Source: Lysinibacillus xylanilyticus (lineage in GTDB: Bacteria; Bacillota; Bacilli; Bacillales_A; Planococcaceae). Taken from it: a DNA stretch of 64,000 nt. Each line of letters begins with the position of its first letter. Within the stretch, counting starts at the first letter, position 1. The position numbers and the translations under genes are program-made. This document shows positions 54,485 to 62,390 of the stretch, one piece after another. The DNA is taken from contig NZ_LFXJ01000005.1 of NCBI RefSeq assembly GCF_001183605.1, positions 1,116,001 to 1,180,000 of the forward strand, given 5' to 3'. The notes below the pieces were generated by a model. It saw only the letters and a program-made list of their open reading frames with translations, was not told the DNA's origin and made no database searches.

Positions 54485-55294
54485 CTAGCCAAGCTTCTTA
54501 AAACTACTTGCCAAATGATTCAATAATAGCACAACAAGGACGATGGCAAGTCCAGGATAAAGCATTAATTCAGGATGTTGACGGATGTATTGTTTTCCTT
54601 CATTCACCATCATTCCCCATTCAGGAATAGGGGCCTGCACGCCAAGTCCAATAAAGGAAAATCCTGCGATTTCTAAAATAACCTTCCCTATATCTAAAAC
54701 AACTATTGTTACGATAGGTGGCAGTAAATTGGGGATATAATGGCGTATGATTAATTTGATGCCTGAAGTGCCACTGATTCTTGCTGCTTGAATAAAATCT
54801 TTTTCATTCAACCCAATAAATAAACCTCTTATCAATCTTGAATAATAAATAAATTGCGTAAAAACAAGTGCGATTAACACATTTTTTAAGCTAGGACCTA
54901 ATAAACCTAAAAGTCCAAATGCAAGGACAAGTGTAGGAAAAGCTAATAAAATATCACATATTCGAATAAATAGATAATCTACAATGCCTCTTTTTAGCGC
55001 AACGAAAGCACCTACTAAAATAGCTAAAAGAATGGCTACTATTTGAATGACAAGCGCTGATCCTAAAGAATAGCGAATAGCTAAAAGCATTCGTGAGAAA
55101 ACACATCTTCCTAAATGATCTGTACCAAATGGATAGTCCCATGAAGGGGCTAAAAATTTCTTTGATATATCAACTGCTAAAGGGTCATGGGGCATTAATA
55201 CTGGCGCAAACAATCCCAATAAGCCAATGACTAGCAGTATCGTTAGACTAAATAATCTTTTTACATTTGCTCTTTCTTTTCGTAATAGGCTCAC
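54485..55294 (-). CDS. nikC: Nickel/cobalt-type ABC transporter permease NikC
   Basis: 269 residues with six helices, of the binding-protein-dependent transport family. The EAA loop is visible (about residues 175-205, GTSGIKLIIRHYIPNLLPPI). The N-terminal OppC_N segment and a PHDPLAVDISKKFLAPSWDY external loop are as in NikC/DppC. The start is a GTG with AGGAGAG 6 bp upstream. It overlaps or abuts both neighbours, so it is translated from the same mRNA. Confidence 0.82.
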   Translation of the reverse strand: MSLLRKERANVKRLFSLTILLVIGLLGLFAPVLMPHDPLAVDISKKFLAPSWDYPFGTDHLGRCVFSRMLLAIRYSLGSALVIQIVAILLAILVGAFVALKRGIVDYLFIRICDILLAFPTLVLAFGLLGLLGPSLKNVLIALVFTQFIYYSRLIRGLFIGLNEKDFIQAARISGTSGIKLIIRHYIPNLLPPIVTIVVLDIGKVILEIAGFSFIGLGVQAPIPEWGMMVNEGKQYIRQHPELMLYPGLAIVLVVLLLNHLASSFKKLG

Positions 55295-55295
55295 T

Positions 55296-56249
55296 TCAAT
55301 CTCTCCTGTCCTTCATCATCAGATGAGGATCCAATAGACGATGCAATACATCTGTGCATAAATTTGCAAGCACATAAATGACAGCAATAATCAATACATA
55401 GCATTGCACAACTGGGTAATCTCTGTTAATAATGGATTCTATTAAATATCTACCGAGTCCTGGCCAACTAAAGACCTGCTCCACGATTACTGCACCACCG
55501 AGTAAATTACCAAGTGTCATACCTAACAAAGTAGATAGCGGAATAACAGCATTTCTCAAAACATGACGTACGAGGATTACAGAGTTTTTTAATCCTCTCA
55601 GCTGTGCGTATTGAACATAATGCTGTTGTAATTCTTCAATGATAGCTGAACGGATAAACTGAACGAAAAGCCCAATTGTTGGTAAAGCTAATGCGAATGC
55701 AGGTAAAACTAGATGAGCTAGTGTACCTTTCCCATTTGTCGGGAAGATTCCTAATTTTAAGCTAAATAAATATAGTAGTAAAAAACCTAACCAAAATGTT
55801 GGAATCGACACACTCATGACGGTAAATAGTCTAATTACTTTATCGATGATGGAATGCTTATATAATGCACTTATTATTCCTAATGGCATACTTATTCCTA
55901 AAATCAACACAAATGCAGCAACTGCTAATTCAATGGTTGCGGGTAATTTAGCGAATAGCTCATGTGCTACGGGTAATTTACTAACAAAAGATGTACCAAA
56001 ATCTAAATGCAAAACGCCTTTTATCCATAGCAAATATTGAATAAGAAAAGGTTTGTCTGTTCCAAGTTCCTCACGTAATGCTTGAATGGCTTCTGCTGTT
56101 GGTGCAACTCTTGCCAATCTTAGAATGACCTCAGCAGGTTCTACTGGGACGAAACGAATAAATACAAAGGTCAGGATGGATACGCCCAATAGTACAAACG
56201 GTAATGTTAAAATTCTTTTTAAACAAAACATCCATGTCGATTCATACAT
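55296..56249 (-). CDS. nikB: Nickel/cobalt-type ABC transporter permease NikB
   Basis: 317 residues with six helices and a long periplasmic-type loop after helix 1. The EAA loop (about 205-230, GLKNSVILVRHVLRNAVIPL) and the GAVIVEQVFSWPGLGRYLIE block are typical of NikB/DppB permeases. It forms the channel with NikC. One base separates its stop from the nikC start. A hairpin at 56278-56316 lies between it and nikA. Confidence 0.82.
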   Translation of the reverse strand: MYESTWMFCLKRILTLPFVLLGVSILTFVFIRFVPVEPAEVILRLARVAPTAEAIQALREELGTDKPFLIQYLLWIKGVLHLDFGTSFVSKLPVAHELFAKLPATIELAVAAFVLILGISMPLGIISALYKHSIIDKVIRLFTVMSVSIPTFWLGFLLLYLFSLKLGIFPTNGKGTLAHLVLPAFALALPTIGLFVQFIRSAIIEELQQHYVQYAQLRGLKNSVILVRHVLRNAVIPLSTLLGMTLGNLLGGAVIVEQVFSWPGLGRYLIESIINRDYPVVQCYVLIIAVIYVLANLCTDVLHRLLDPHLMMKDRRD

Positions 56250-56277
56250 GCTGTCACTTCCTAATCAATCCTATGAT

Positions 56278-56316
56278 AAAGAGAGAGATGTCTTTGATCG
56301 ACATACTCTCTCTTTT
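56278..56316. terminator. Hairpin between nikA and nikB
   Basis: AAAGAGAGAG-ATGTC pairs with GACAT-CTCTCTCTTT around a short loop. It may attenuate transcription after nikA, giving more binding protein than permease, as is common in such operons. Confidence 0.55.
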
Positions 56317-56320
56317 ACAG

Positions 56321-57940
56321 TTATTTTTCTTTATCCATTTGTGCAAATGGAATATCATATTCAGATGCACGTGGAGCAAAATCCTTCATATATGGCTGAT
56401 AAATCACGCTATTTGTTTCGTAAGATATAGGATAGAATAGTGCTTGGTCATGGAACATTGTTAAAATATCCGTATAAAGTTGCACTCGCTCTTTTTCATC
56501 TGTACCTACTAATAATTGATGAATTTTGTTATCGATTTCTTTGGCATTTGGTAAGCCTAATTTCGCTTCATAGACACCATTAGCATTTGGTGTGGCTGAT
56601 TCATTAGCAAAGCTATGTGGATCTGTTGGTGGTCCATTTGTACGCCAGAAATTAATATCGACTTGATCATCCATCAATTTTTGAAGACCTACCATCACAT
56701 CTGCGCCTTCTAAATTCAACTGTACCCCTATTTTTGCTAGTTCACCTTGCATTAGTTCCGCCATTGGTTTTTGAATCGCATCTGTTGCAATGTAGATTAA
56801 ATCTATTGTTAGTGGTTGTCCGTTTTTAGAGCGAATTTTTTCACCCTTCTGTAGCGTCCATCCCGCTTCATCTAGCAATTGCTGCGCTTTTTTCGGGTTA
56901 TATAAAATTGGAGCTAAATCAATATTGGCATATGGTATAGCATCCCAAAATAGTGTATTGGCAACTTTTTCTGTACCATGTGTAATACTGTCAACCATTT
57001 GCTCCTTATTGATTGCATATTGAATCGCTTGACGTACCTTTAATTCTGCTAATGGACCTGACTGTGTATTAAAAAGCAGCGCTCGCGTAGACAAAGGTTC
57101 AGACGTAGCGGTTTTATATTTTCCACTATCTTTTAAATACGTATAGTTATCTAAACTAATGATGCCACGACCATATATTAAATCTAATTCTTCGTTTTCA
57201 AATGCCAACGAAATAGATTCTGAATCAGGAATAATTTTTACTTTTATTTTATCTACAAGAGGTTTTTCACCCCAGTAGTTTTCGTTTCGACTAAATAAAG
57301 CATATTCATCCTTTTTGTAATCTGTTAATACCCATGGGCCAGTCCCAATTGGTGCTTTGATTGAATCTTGCGTTGTATCGCCTTTAGGGAATCCATTATC
57401 CCCTAAAAAACGGAACGGTCTTACGAAGGCAAGCTCATTTAATACAGGGTAATAGGGTTCATCCAATTGCAAACGAATTGTAAAGTCATCCACTTTCACA
57501 ACGTCTTTAATATGATTGACCATGCCCATCCAAGAATGCATATCACGATTAGCTAAAACTGCATTAAAGTTACGAATCACATTGTCTGCATTAAAAACCG
57601 TTCCATCAGAATACTTAACATCTTTTCTCAAATGGAAAACATAAGAGGTTTTATTCTCTGAGATGTCCCAACTTTCCGCTAGCTTCGGCGTAATTGTTCC
57701 GTCATCGTTATATTCAACCAATGATTCATAGACCATTGCTTGTGCTGTCATTTGATTTGGTAAATATGTATGGGGATTTAATGGACCTACATCTAATGGC
57801 CACCCAATCGTTATCATTTTTTCGTCTGTCTGTTGTTTCGGTGCTGTCTCTCCCTTTTTATGATCATTGCTTGTACAGCCAGTGAGTAAACTGAACATCA
57901 AAACAAGCATGAAAGGAAGTAAATACTTAGTTAATCTCAT
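56321..57940 (-). CDS. nikA: Nickel/cobalt ABC transporter substrate-binding lipoprotein NikA
   Basis: 539 residues. A lipoprotein signal ends in lipobox LTGC (cysteine near 22). The body is close to E. coli NikA in many blocks: DVGPLNPHTYLPNQM, VYESLV, IKAPIGTGPW, RNENYWGEKP, a SEPLSTRALLFNTQSGPL strand, KAQQLLDEAGWTL, and the final DQALFYPISYE. It captures a chelated metal outside the cell and delivers it to NikBC. AGGAGACAG precedes the ATG. A cobalamin riboswitch and terminator lie directly upstream, so the physiological cargo is more likely cobalt than nickel. Confidence 0.85.
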   Translation of the reverse strand: MRLTKYLLPFMLVLMFSLLTGCTSNDHKKGETAPKQQTDEKMITIGWPLDVGPLNPHTYLPNQMTAQAMVYESLVEYNDDGTITPKLAESWDISENKTSYVFHLRKDVKYSDGTVFNADNVIRNFNAVLANRDMHSWMGMVNHIKDVVKVDDFTIRLQLDEPYYPVLNELAFVRPFRFLGDNGFPKGDTTQDSIKAPIGTGPWVLTDYKKDEYALFSRNENYWGEKPLVDKIKVKIIPDSESISLAFENEELDLIYGRGIISLDNYTYLKDSGKYKTATSEPLSTRALLFNTQSGPLAELKVRQAIQYAINKEQMVDSITHGTEKVANTLFWDAIPYANIDLAPILYNPKKAQQLLDEAGWTLQKGEKIRSKNGQPLTIDLIYIATDAIQKPMAELMQGELAKIGVQLNLEGADVMVGLQKLMDDQVDINFWRTNGPPTDPHSFANESATPNANGVYEAKLGLPNAKEIDNKIHQLLVGTDEKERVQLYTDILTMFHDQALFYPISYETNSVIYQPYMKDFAPRASEYDIPFAQMDKEK

Positions 57941-57996
57941 TTTCTGTCTCCTATCTTTGTTTGCGATGCACGAATCTACTTATTGAAAGAAGGCAT

Positions 57997-58027
57997 AAAA
58001 AAAACCTTATTTCAAAAGAATAAGGAC
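57997..58027 (-). terminator. Expression-platform terminator of the riboswitch
   Basis: On the minus strand CCTTATTC pairs with GAAATAAGG around TTTT and is followed by eight T, between the aptamer and nikA (about 60 bp before the start). Confidence 0.75.
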
Positions 58028-58094
58028 AGAAAAACTTACTATGAGTATGCTCCCATCCATCTCCCTATCTTTCGTAGATCATCAATGAATCTCC

Positions 58095-58261
58095 TTACAA
58101 GCAGGCATTCTGGCTCATGAATCATGATTCTGCTTCACCTTCCCAAGTAATCACTCAGTGGTAATAGAAACAAAACTCCTCATTTACAGCTGCGGGACAG
58201 CATGGGATTTACACCCATTTTCCTTTTAATTGAATGAAAGTTATCTCACTCAAACTTGTAA
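58095..58261 (-). ncRNA. Cobalamin riboswitch
   Basis: On the minus strand the conserved parts occur in order: P1 TTACAAG (58261-58255), AAATGGGTG-AAATCCCATGC, GCTGTCCCGCAGCTGTAA, ACCACTGAGTG, TTGGGAAGG, a GAATCATGATTC hairpin, GAGCCAGAATGCCTGC (the B12 box) and the closing P1 CTTGTAA (58101-58095). This is the AdoCbl-class layout. Ligand binding should favour the terminator at 57997-58027 and switch off nikABCDE when cobalamin is plentiful. Confidence 0.9.
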
Positions 58262-58531
58262 TGATTTCTATGAAATTAGTATTAAACATAACATGCTCTA
58301 ATGTTCGCGTCAATTTTATTTTCTGAATATAATAAAATTCTCAAAATAATACTAACATAAAATGGCCAGGTAGCTTCAGCCTGGCCTTGTTTGACTTCAT
58401 CACGCTTTCTTCAATGAAAAAGAGATGATTTTTTTATCAAACTTTATTACAAATATCAAGTTTTATTATATGTGCCGTTTTATAGTGCCTGTTTTAGCAA
58501 TCTTTTAGAAGACATTGCAATGTGATAGTTA
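58262..58531. other. Promoter region of the nik operon
   Basis: Contains the nik promoter upstream of the riboswitch and a hairpin (GGCCAGG/CCTGGCC, 58364-58386) that probably ends the histidine phosphatase transcript. Confidence 0.5.
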
Positions 58532-59110
58532 TTAGTCAACACTAATTTGAAACCATCCTGTTTCATCAGGAAAGTCCCTTCTGGATAAACTTCGGCCAGA
58601 AATCAATTGGCGATATGCAGTGATAGTACCATCGTGTGAAACTATAAAAATCTTATCCTTTTTTAACAACTTCAAATTTGCAACAAATTGTTGTGCAATG
58701 TTGTTGAAATCACTATTTGGCATAGTATTTATACTACCTGACCACAAATCTGGAGGTACATTCTTATCGAATTCTAGATTCGGATAATCCTTTTTGATTG
58801 TTTCTAAATTAATGATTTTATCACAAGGCAAAGTTTTTCCATTTTGGCGGAAAGGAAATATTCGTGGGGATACTAATGGGCTTACTAACTTACGACAATC
58901 AACATGCGAAGACCAAATTAGTGCAGTTTCCAGTGTTCTTTTAAGAGGACTAATAAATATAATATCTTCATCCGTTAAGGTGAACTTTTTCCTTAACAAC
59001 TTCGCTTGACTTATTCCTAATGCTGTTAATGAAGGATTTTTCACTTGCAAGCTATTTGGAATTGCTAGTGTGTGTTCTCCTTGGCCATGACGAATAAATA
59101 TCAACTCCAC
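58532..59110 (-). CDS. Histidine phosphatase family protein
   Basis: 192 residues. The phosphohistidine motif FIRHGQGEH (H8), the second Arg in SPLKRTLETA, the acid/base region and the late His in IVSHDGTI mark the phosphoglycerate-mutase-like fold. The active site appears complete. Substrates range from phosphosugars to alpha-ribazole phosphate (CobC). The nearby B12-linked genes make a CobC-like role conceivable, but the sequence does not show it. It faces the nik promoter region. Confidence 0.8.
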   Translation of the reverse strand: MELIFIRHGQGEHTLAIPNSLQVKNPSLTALGISQAKLLRKKFTLTDEDIIFISPLKRTLETALIWSSHVDCRKLVSPLVSPRIFPFRQNGKTLPCDKIINLETIKKDYPNLEFDKNVPPDLWSGSINTMPNSDFNNIAQQFVANLKLLKKDKIFIVSHDGTITAYRQLISGRSLSRRDFPDETGWFQISVD

Positions 59111-59185
59111 TTGATCACCACTCTTCTTCTTAACAAATAAAATGCCGTTAGATTGAACAAAATAACTTATTCTTTTTGATCACAT

Positions 59186-59612
59186 CTAAGCCCATACAGA
59201 CCAGGCAGCCTCAATATGATTACCTGATGGATCGGTAAAGACAAAGTATTTTGCATTTTCCCCGCGCTTAACAATCTCGGTTACTTCTACACCATTATTC
59301 TTTAATGATTGATGTGTATATTCAAGGTCTGGACAATTCAACGTAAAAGTTTGATAGAGGCGACCATCGCGTCAAAAATCTGCTGTTGTATGATCCTTTG
59401 TTTCTACAAGAAGTAATACAACATTTCCTTCTGGCGGGTGTTAATACCGCTACAAAACCAATATCATCCTTAAACTTTGGTGCTTTAAGCTTAAATCTAA
59501 GTTTATTTTCGTACCATTCAATTGTTTCATTAACATTAATAGCCGGTAAATACAGATAGCCAATTCTACCGAATAACGACTTTTGGTCTTGAGTAATTTC
59601 CAATTTCCTCAC
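59186..59612 (-). pseudogene. VOC-superfamily (glyoxalase/bleomycin-resistance-like) pseudogene
   Basis: The frame MRKLEITQDQKSLFGRIGYL, INVNETIEWYENKLRFKLKA reads to GFVAVL. It continues after a frameshift with PPEGNVVLLLVETKDHTTAD, and after a second shift with DGRLYQTFTLNCPDLEYTHQ to FTDPSGNHIEAAWSVWA and a stop. The restored protein of about 140 residues is a normal VOC protein. Two indels have inactivated it. Confidence 0.8.
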
Positions 59613-59734
59613 TCCTGATTAAAAATTCTATAGGTTGGTTAATAGTATTCTTTAAAATCCAGTATATTCCTTTTTGTCATTAGAATAATTGAACAAGGTT
59701 TGGAAAAAATACATCTAAAAAAGGGCTTGAGAAA

Positions 59735-60349
59735 ATGAAAAAAATTGTTTTTGTTGTCTTACTTTTATTAGTTCCAGTTGATGCGGCTGTGATAGTATCT
59801 GCTGGATCCATGCAATTAATTGAAGATTCACCTGAAGTCGATGAACAGCAAGAATTAACAATAAAGCAAGCGGTTGAATTAGCAAACCCCTCAGTATTGA
59901 AATGGAATAAAAATGCTCAATTATTACAGGCAATAAATATAGATTTAGATAAGTCTAGGAAGTTAATTGGAAGTAACGGTAAAAGAAAGCATTGGAACAT
60001 TTCATTTGGAGTACCTGATACTAATAAGTATTTTTTAGTAACTATTCATGACGGGAAAATAGATCAAACAAGTGATGTAACGGTGGATGGTACTTCTCCT
60101 TATCCCCAAAAAGAATTTATACAAATGAATGATATGAAGTATGATTCACCAGAGTTGCTTCAAAAAGCACTGAAAATGGGCAGTATTTATCCTGGTAACG
60201 ATTGGGCTAAAGGGTACAATTTTATGCTTATTAAAGATACAGAGAGAAATGTTCCACTTCTATTAGTGATAGGTTGGAATAGAGACCAAACAAAAATGGA
60301 AGCAGCGGGCTTTAATGCCTCGACAGGAGAATACATTAAACCTAATTAA
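59735..60349 (+). CDS. Exported hypothetical protein
   Basis: 204 residues. A short basic start and hydrophobic core (about 4-24) form a signal peptide; VSAGS is a possible cleavage site. The remainder is a soluble domain with TIKQAVELANPSVLKWNKNA near its start, later DWAKGYNFML and a NASTGEYIKPN end. The fold pattern vaguely resembles PepSY-type domains, but I would not assign it. An AAAGGGC site precedes the ATG. Isolated gene. Confidence 0.6.
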   Translation: MKKIVFVVLLLLVPVDAAVIVSAGSMQLIEDSPEVDEQQELTIKQAVELANPSVLKWNKNAQLLQAINIDLDKSRKLIGSNGKRKHWNISFGVPDTNKYFLVTIHDGKIDQTSDVTVDGTSPYPQKEFIQMNDMKYDSPELLQKALKMGSIYPGNDWAKGYNFMLIKDTERNVPLLLVIGWNRDQTKMEAAGFNASTGEYIKPN

Positions 60350-60595
60350 GTTGCACTCCTTATTTTTAGCTTACGAGGTTTTTGGTGAAAAAAGAGGATT
60401 AACATAATCAATCATTTTTATATTATTCGCTGACTTTTTATATTTAGCTTTTTATCACCCATATTCAGAATCGCTTTTACAAAAGTGATTATTTTTATAA
60501 AACTTTTATAAAATTTTATTTAAATGAGTAGTTAAATATCGCAATTCCTTTTAACAACTAATCATATTATAGATTGTAGAAAGGAGGTAATAGCT

Positions 60596-60718
60596 ATGTC
60601 TGAATACTGCGGTAGTGGCGGCGGTTATGGTAATGGTACTGGTTCAGCTTTTGCGCTAATCGTTGTTCTATTCATTCTATTGATTATTGTCGGCACTAGC
60701 TTCATCGGCTTCTATTAA
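60596..60718 (+). CDS. YjcZ-family small sporulation-type membrane peptide
   Basis: 40 residues: MSEYCGSGGGYGNGTG, then the hydrophobic helix SAFALIVVLFILLIIVG, and a short TSFIGFY tail. AAAGGAGG lies 7 bp before the ATG. It is a second, closely related copy of the gene at 10137, with which it shares promoter-proximal and terminator sequence, differing by a Gly-rich insertion and one Cys. Likely expressed in sporulation. Confidence 0.85.
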   Translation: MSEYCGSGGGYGNGTGSAFALIVVLFILLIIVGTSFIGFY

Positions 60719-60789
60719 TACCCAATACCGCCACCAATGCTCATAATTTTTGGATAATATAAAGTTATCCTTTCCCTTCAAATATATAC

Positions 60790-60820
60790 AAAGGGTCACA
60801 CTCCTCCGGTGACCCTTTAA
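60790..60820 (+). terminator. Terminator after the second YjcZ gene
   Basis: AAAGGGTCAC pairs with GTGACCCTTT around 8 nt; same design as at 10321. Confidence 0.75.
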
Positions 60821-61051
60821 TATTTTCTTAAATCAAATTATTAAGTCGCATCTGATTAGGGACTGAGTGACGTTTTTGAGATAGGTAGAAAACACTTTAG
60901 TATACAGTCAGTTGAAAATAATACCGATAACTAAAAAGTTTGTTTCATTCAATTAGTACAGGATTTAGCGATGTTCGTCGGCGATACGTAGGAAAATGAA
61001 GATATCTTTTTGATACCAAATACATATAGTTAGTCCAAACCTTTGCAAGCA

Positions 61052-61107
61052 GACAAAAAATAACATGAGATCCCACCTCAAATAGAAAGATGATGCCCCA
61101 TGTTATT
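61052..61107 (-). terminator. Terminator of the DUF71 gene
   Basis: AATAACATG pairs with CATGTTATT (61059-61067 and 61099-61107); on the minus strand TTTTTT follows. Confidence 0.6.
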
Positions 61108-61131
61108 CTCCGTACTTTTTTTTTCTACTAT

Positions 61132-61839
61132 TTAACTATTCTCTTCAGCACTTTGATCTAGTTCTAAAGGTAAAAAAGCATATTCTCCATTTCTAATAAT
61201 CTCACATTTACGAACTGGAATAGGTTGTTTGAACATTGGCCCATCTAATACTGTAGTATGGAACTCTCCACCTTCTCCACAAGGGTCAATACCGCGAGCT
61301 TCAAGCTCCTTTATGTATTCATGGGTTAACGTCCGCCCTAAATCTTCCTCGCGCATGCCCAAAGATAAATTAACAGTTACAATGATTGTAACAAATCCAA
61401 GGTTTATAAATTCTTCAACTGCTTCACGATGATCCATTTCCCATAAAGGCATGCCTAGTTTTAATCCAGCATTCTTCGTAACCTTGTCATGCCAGCAGCC
61501 ATGTTCAGGCATATCTAAGTCTCCTGTTACTAAAACTTCTGCACCTTGATTTTTAGCTTTTTCTAAAAGGCTCATAAATACTTTTTCATATTCTATCCAG
61601 CTTGCTGCTGCAGTATAAACAGGTAAACCTATAGATTTCGCTTGAGCATGTATGAGTTCCGGAGGCATTCCGTGAGATCTGGACCGTTCCCCTTCTTCCT
61701 CCAGCATAACGATTAATCCAACCGCTTCTCCAACCTTCATTGCTTTATATAACGCTAAGACACTATCCTTACCTCCACTAAATGAAGCTATAAATTTATG
61801 CCCTTGTGCATTATTTTTCCAATCCAATAATTCCGACAT
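61132..61839 (-). CDS. DUF71/COG2102 (Dph6-like) ATP-pyrophosphatase
   Basis: 235 residues. The PP-loop SGGKDSVLAL (21-30), the MLEEEGERSRSHGMPPEL block, an ASWIEYEKVF segment and GEGGEFHT near the C-terminus define the diphthine-ammonia-ligase-like family. Bacteria lack diphthamide. Published comparative genomics links bacterial DUF71 members to B12 salvage. In this window a cobalamin riboswitch and a nik-type importer lie 3 kb away and bluB at the far end, consistent with that role but not proof. It activates a carboxyl or similar group with ATP and is cytosolic. Own terminator. Confidence 0.75.
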   Translation of the reverse strand: MSELLDWKNNAQGHKFIASFSGGKDSVLALYKAMKVGEAVGLIVMLEEEGERSRSHGMPPELIHAQAKSIGLPVYTAAASWIEYEKVFMSLLEKAKNQGAEVLVTGDLDMPEHGCWHDKVTKNAGLKLGMPLWEMDHREAVEEFINLGFVTIIVTVNLSLGMREEDLGRTLTHEYIKELEARGIDPCGEGGEFHTTVLDGPMFKQPIPVRKCEIIRNGEYAFLPLELDQSAEENS

Positions 61840-62144
61840 TCAAATCTTTCCCCTTTTTAATGACTTTTCTAAGCTCCTCCTTAGAATAACAATCAATTAT
61901 GCCTCGGCATAATTGCGTCCGGAATCGGCTTTGTGCTTAGGCCTGCAAATGTTCTTTGCGCGAAAGCGTAGCGGCAGCAACGTGTCTTAGTCTGTGCGAA
62001 AGCGAAGCGACAGCAAAAGGGTTTTATCTGCGCGAAAGCAAAGCGACAGCGGCAACACAGCACCGATGCAGGTCAGTTAGCCGTTATCGCATGGATGCGA
62101 TGATTTTAGGCTAACATCCCCTAAGAACTTCTTTCCGATTATGT

Positions 62145-62244
62145 GACATCCGCCGGAGGCTTAGGCCAACACGATGTTGGTCACTCAGACGTTGCCACAG
62201 GATGTGGCGTTCTTAGACTGAGTTCCTTTATTTCAGCGGATGTC
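62145..62244 (+). ncRNA. Putative multi-branched structured RNA
   Basis: A closing stem GACATCCGC (62145-62153) with GCGGATGTC (62236-62244) encloses two hairpins: GGCCAACA-CGA-TGTTGGTC (62164-62182) and ACTCAG...GCCACA-GGA-TGTGGC...CTGAGT (62183-62223). All stems are perfect or have one G-U pair. The structure is equally possible in DNA; strand and transcription are unknown. Confidence 0.5.
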
Positions 62245-62328
62245 TTTTGTACCAAAAGCATAGCGACAGGTACAGACGTTTCGTAGCGTCAGCAGCAGAT
62301 GTTTGGACTCCTGCTGAAAGATGTTAAA

Positions 62329-62360
62329 ACTCATTTGCAATTTTATCATTGCAAATGAGT
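62329..62360. terminator. Terminator of the UvrA-like gene
   Basis: A 13-bp perfect stem (ACTCATTTGCAAT and complement) with a 6-nt loop; on the minus strand TTTTAAC follows. Confidence 0.6.
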
Positions 62361-62390
62361 CTGTCAGAAGTAGCTTACATATGGCTTTCT

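Larger units (their letters stand above)
60719..61131. other. Intergenic with terminators
   Basis: Holds the YjcZ terminator (60790-60818) and the terminator of the DUF71 gene (61052-61107). No gene seen. Confidence 0.5.
61840..62390. repeat. Repeat-rich structured intergenic region
   Basis: The stretch is GC-richer than its flanks and carries at least four copies of a CGAAAGCGAAGCGACAGC-type unit (61958-61980, 61994-62016, 62030-62055 and 62253-62270), a multi-branched structure (62145-62244), and further small hairpins (GTACC/GGTAC near 62248-62271; GACG/CGTC near 62275-62290). The sequence GTGACATCCGCCGGAGG is shared with 26443-26459. No coding frame of useful length is present. Confidence 0.75.

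Noticed and set aside
56321..57940. Oligopeptide (OppA/DppA) rather than metal binding protein
   Set aside because: The blocks shared with E. coli NikA extend over the whole length, and the cobalamin riboswitch supports a metal substrate.
61840..62390. Possible CRISPR-like array
   Set aside because: Units are short, degenerate and few, no cas gene is nearby and spacers are not unique 30-mers.
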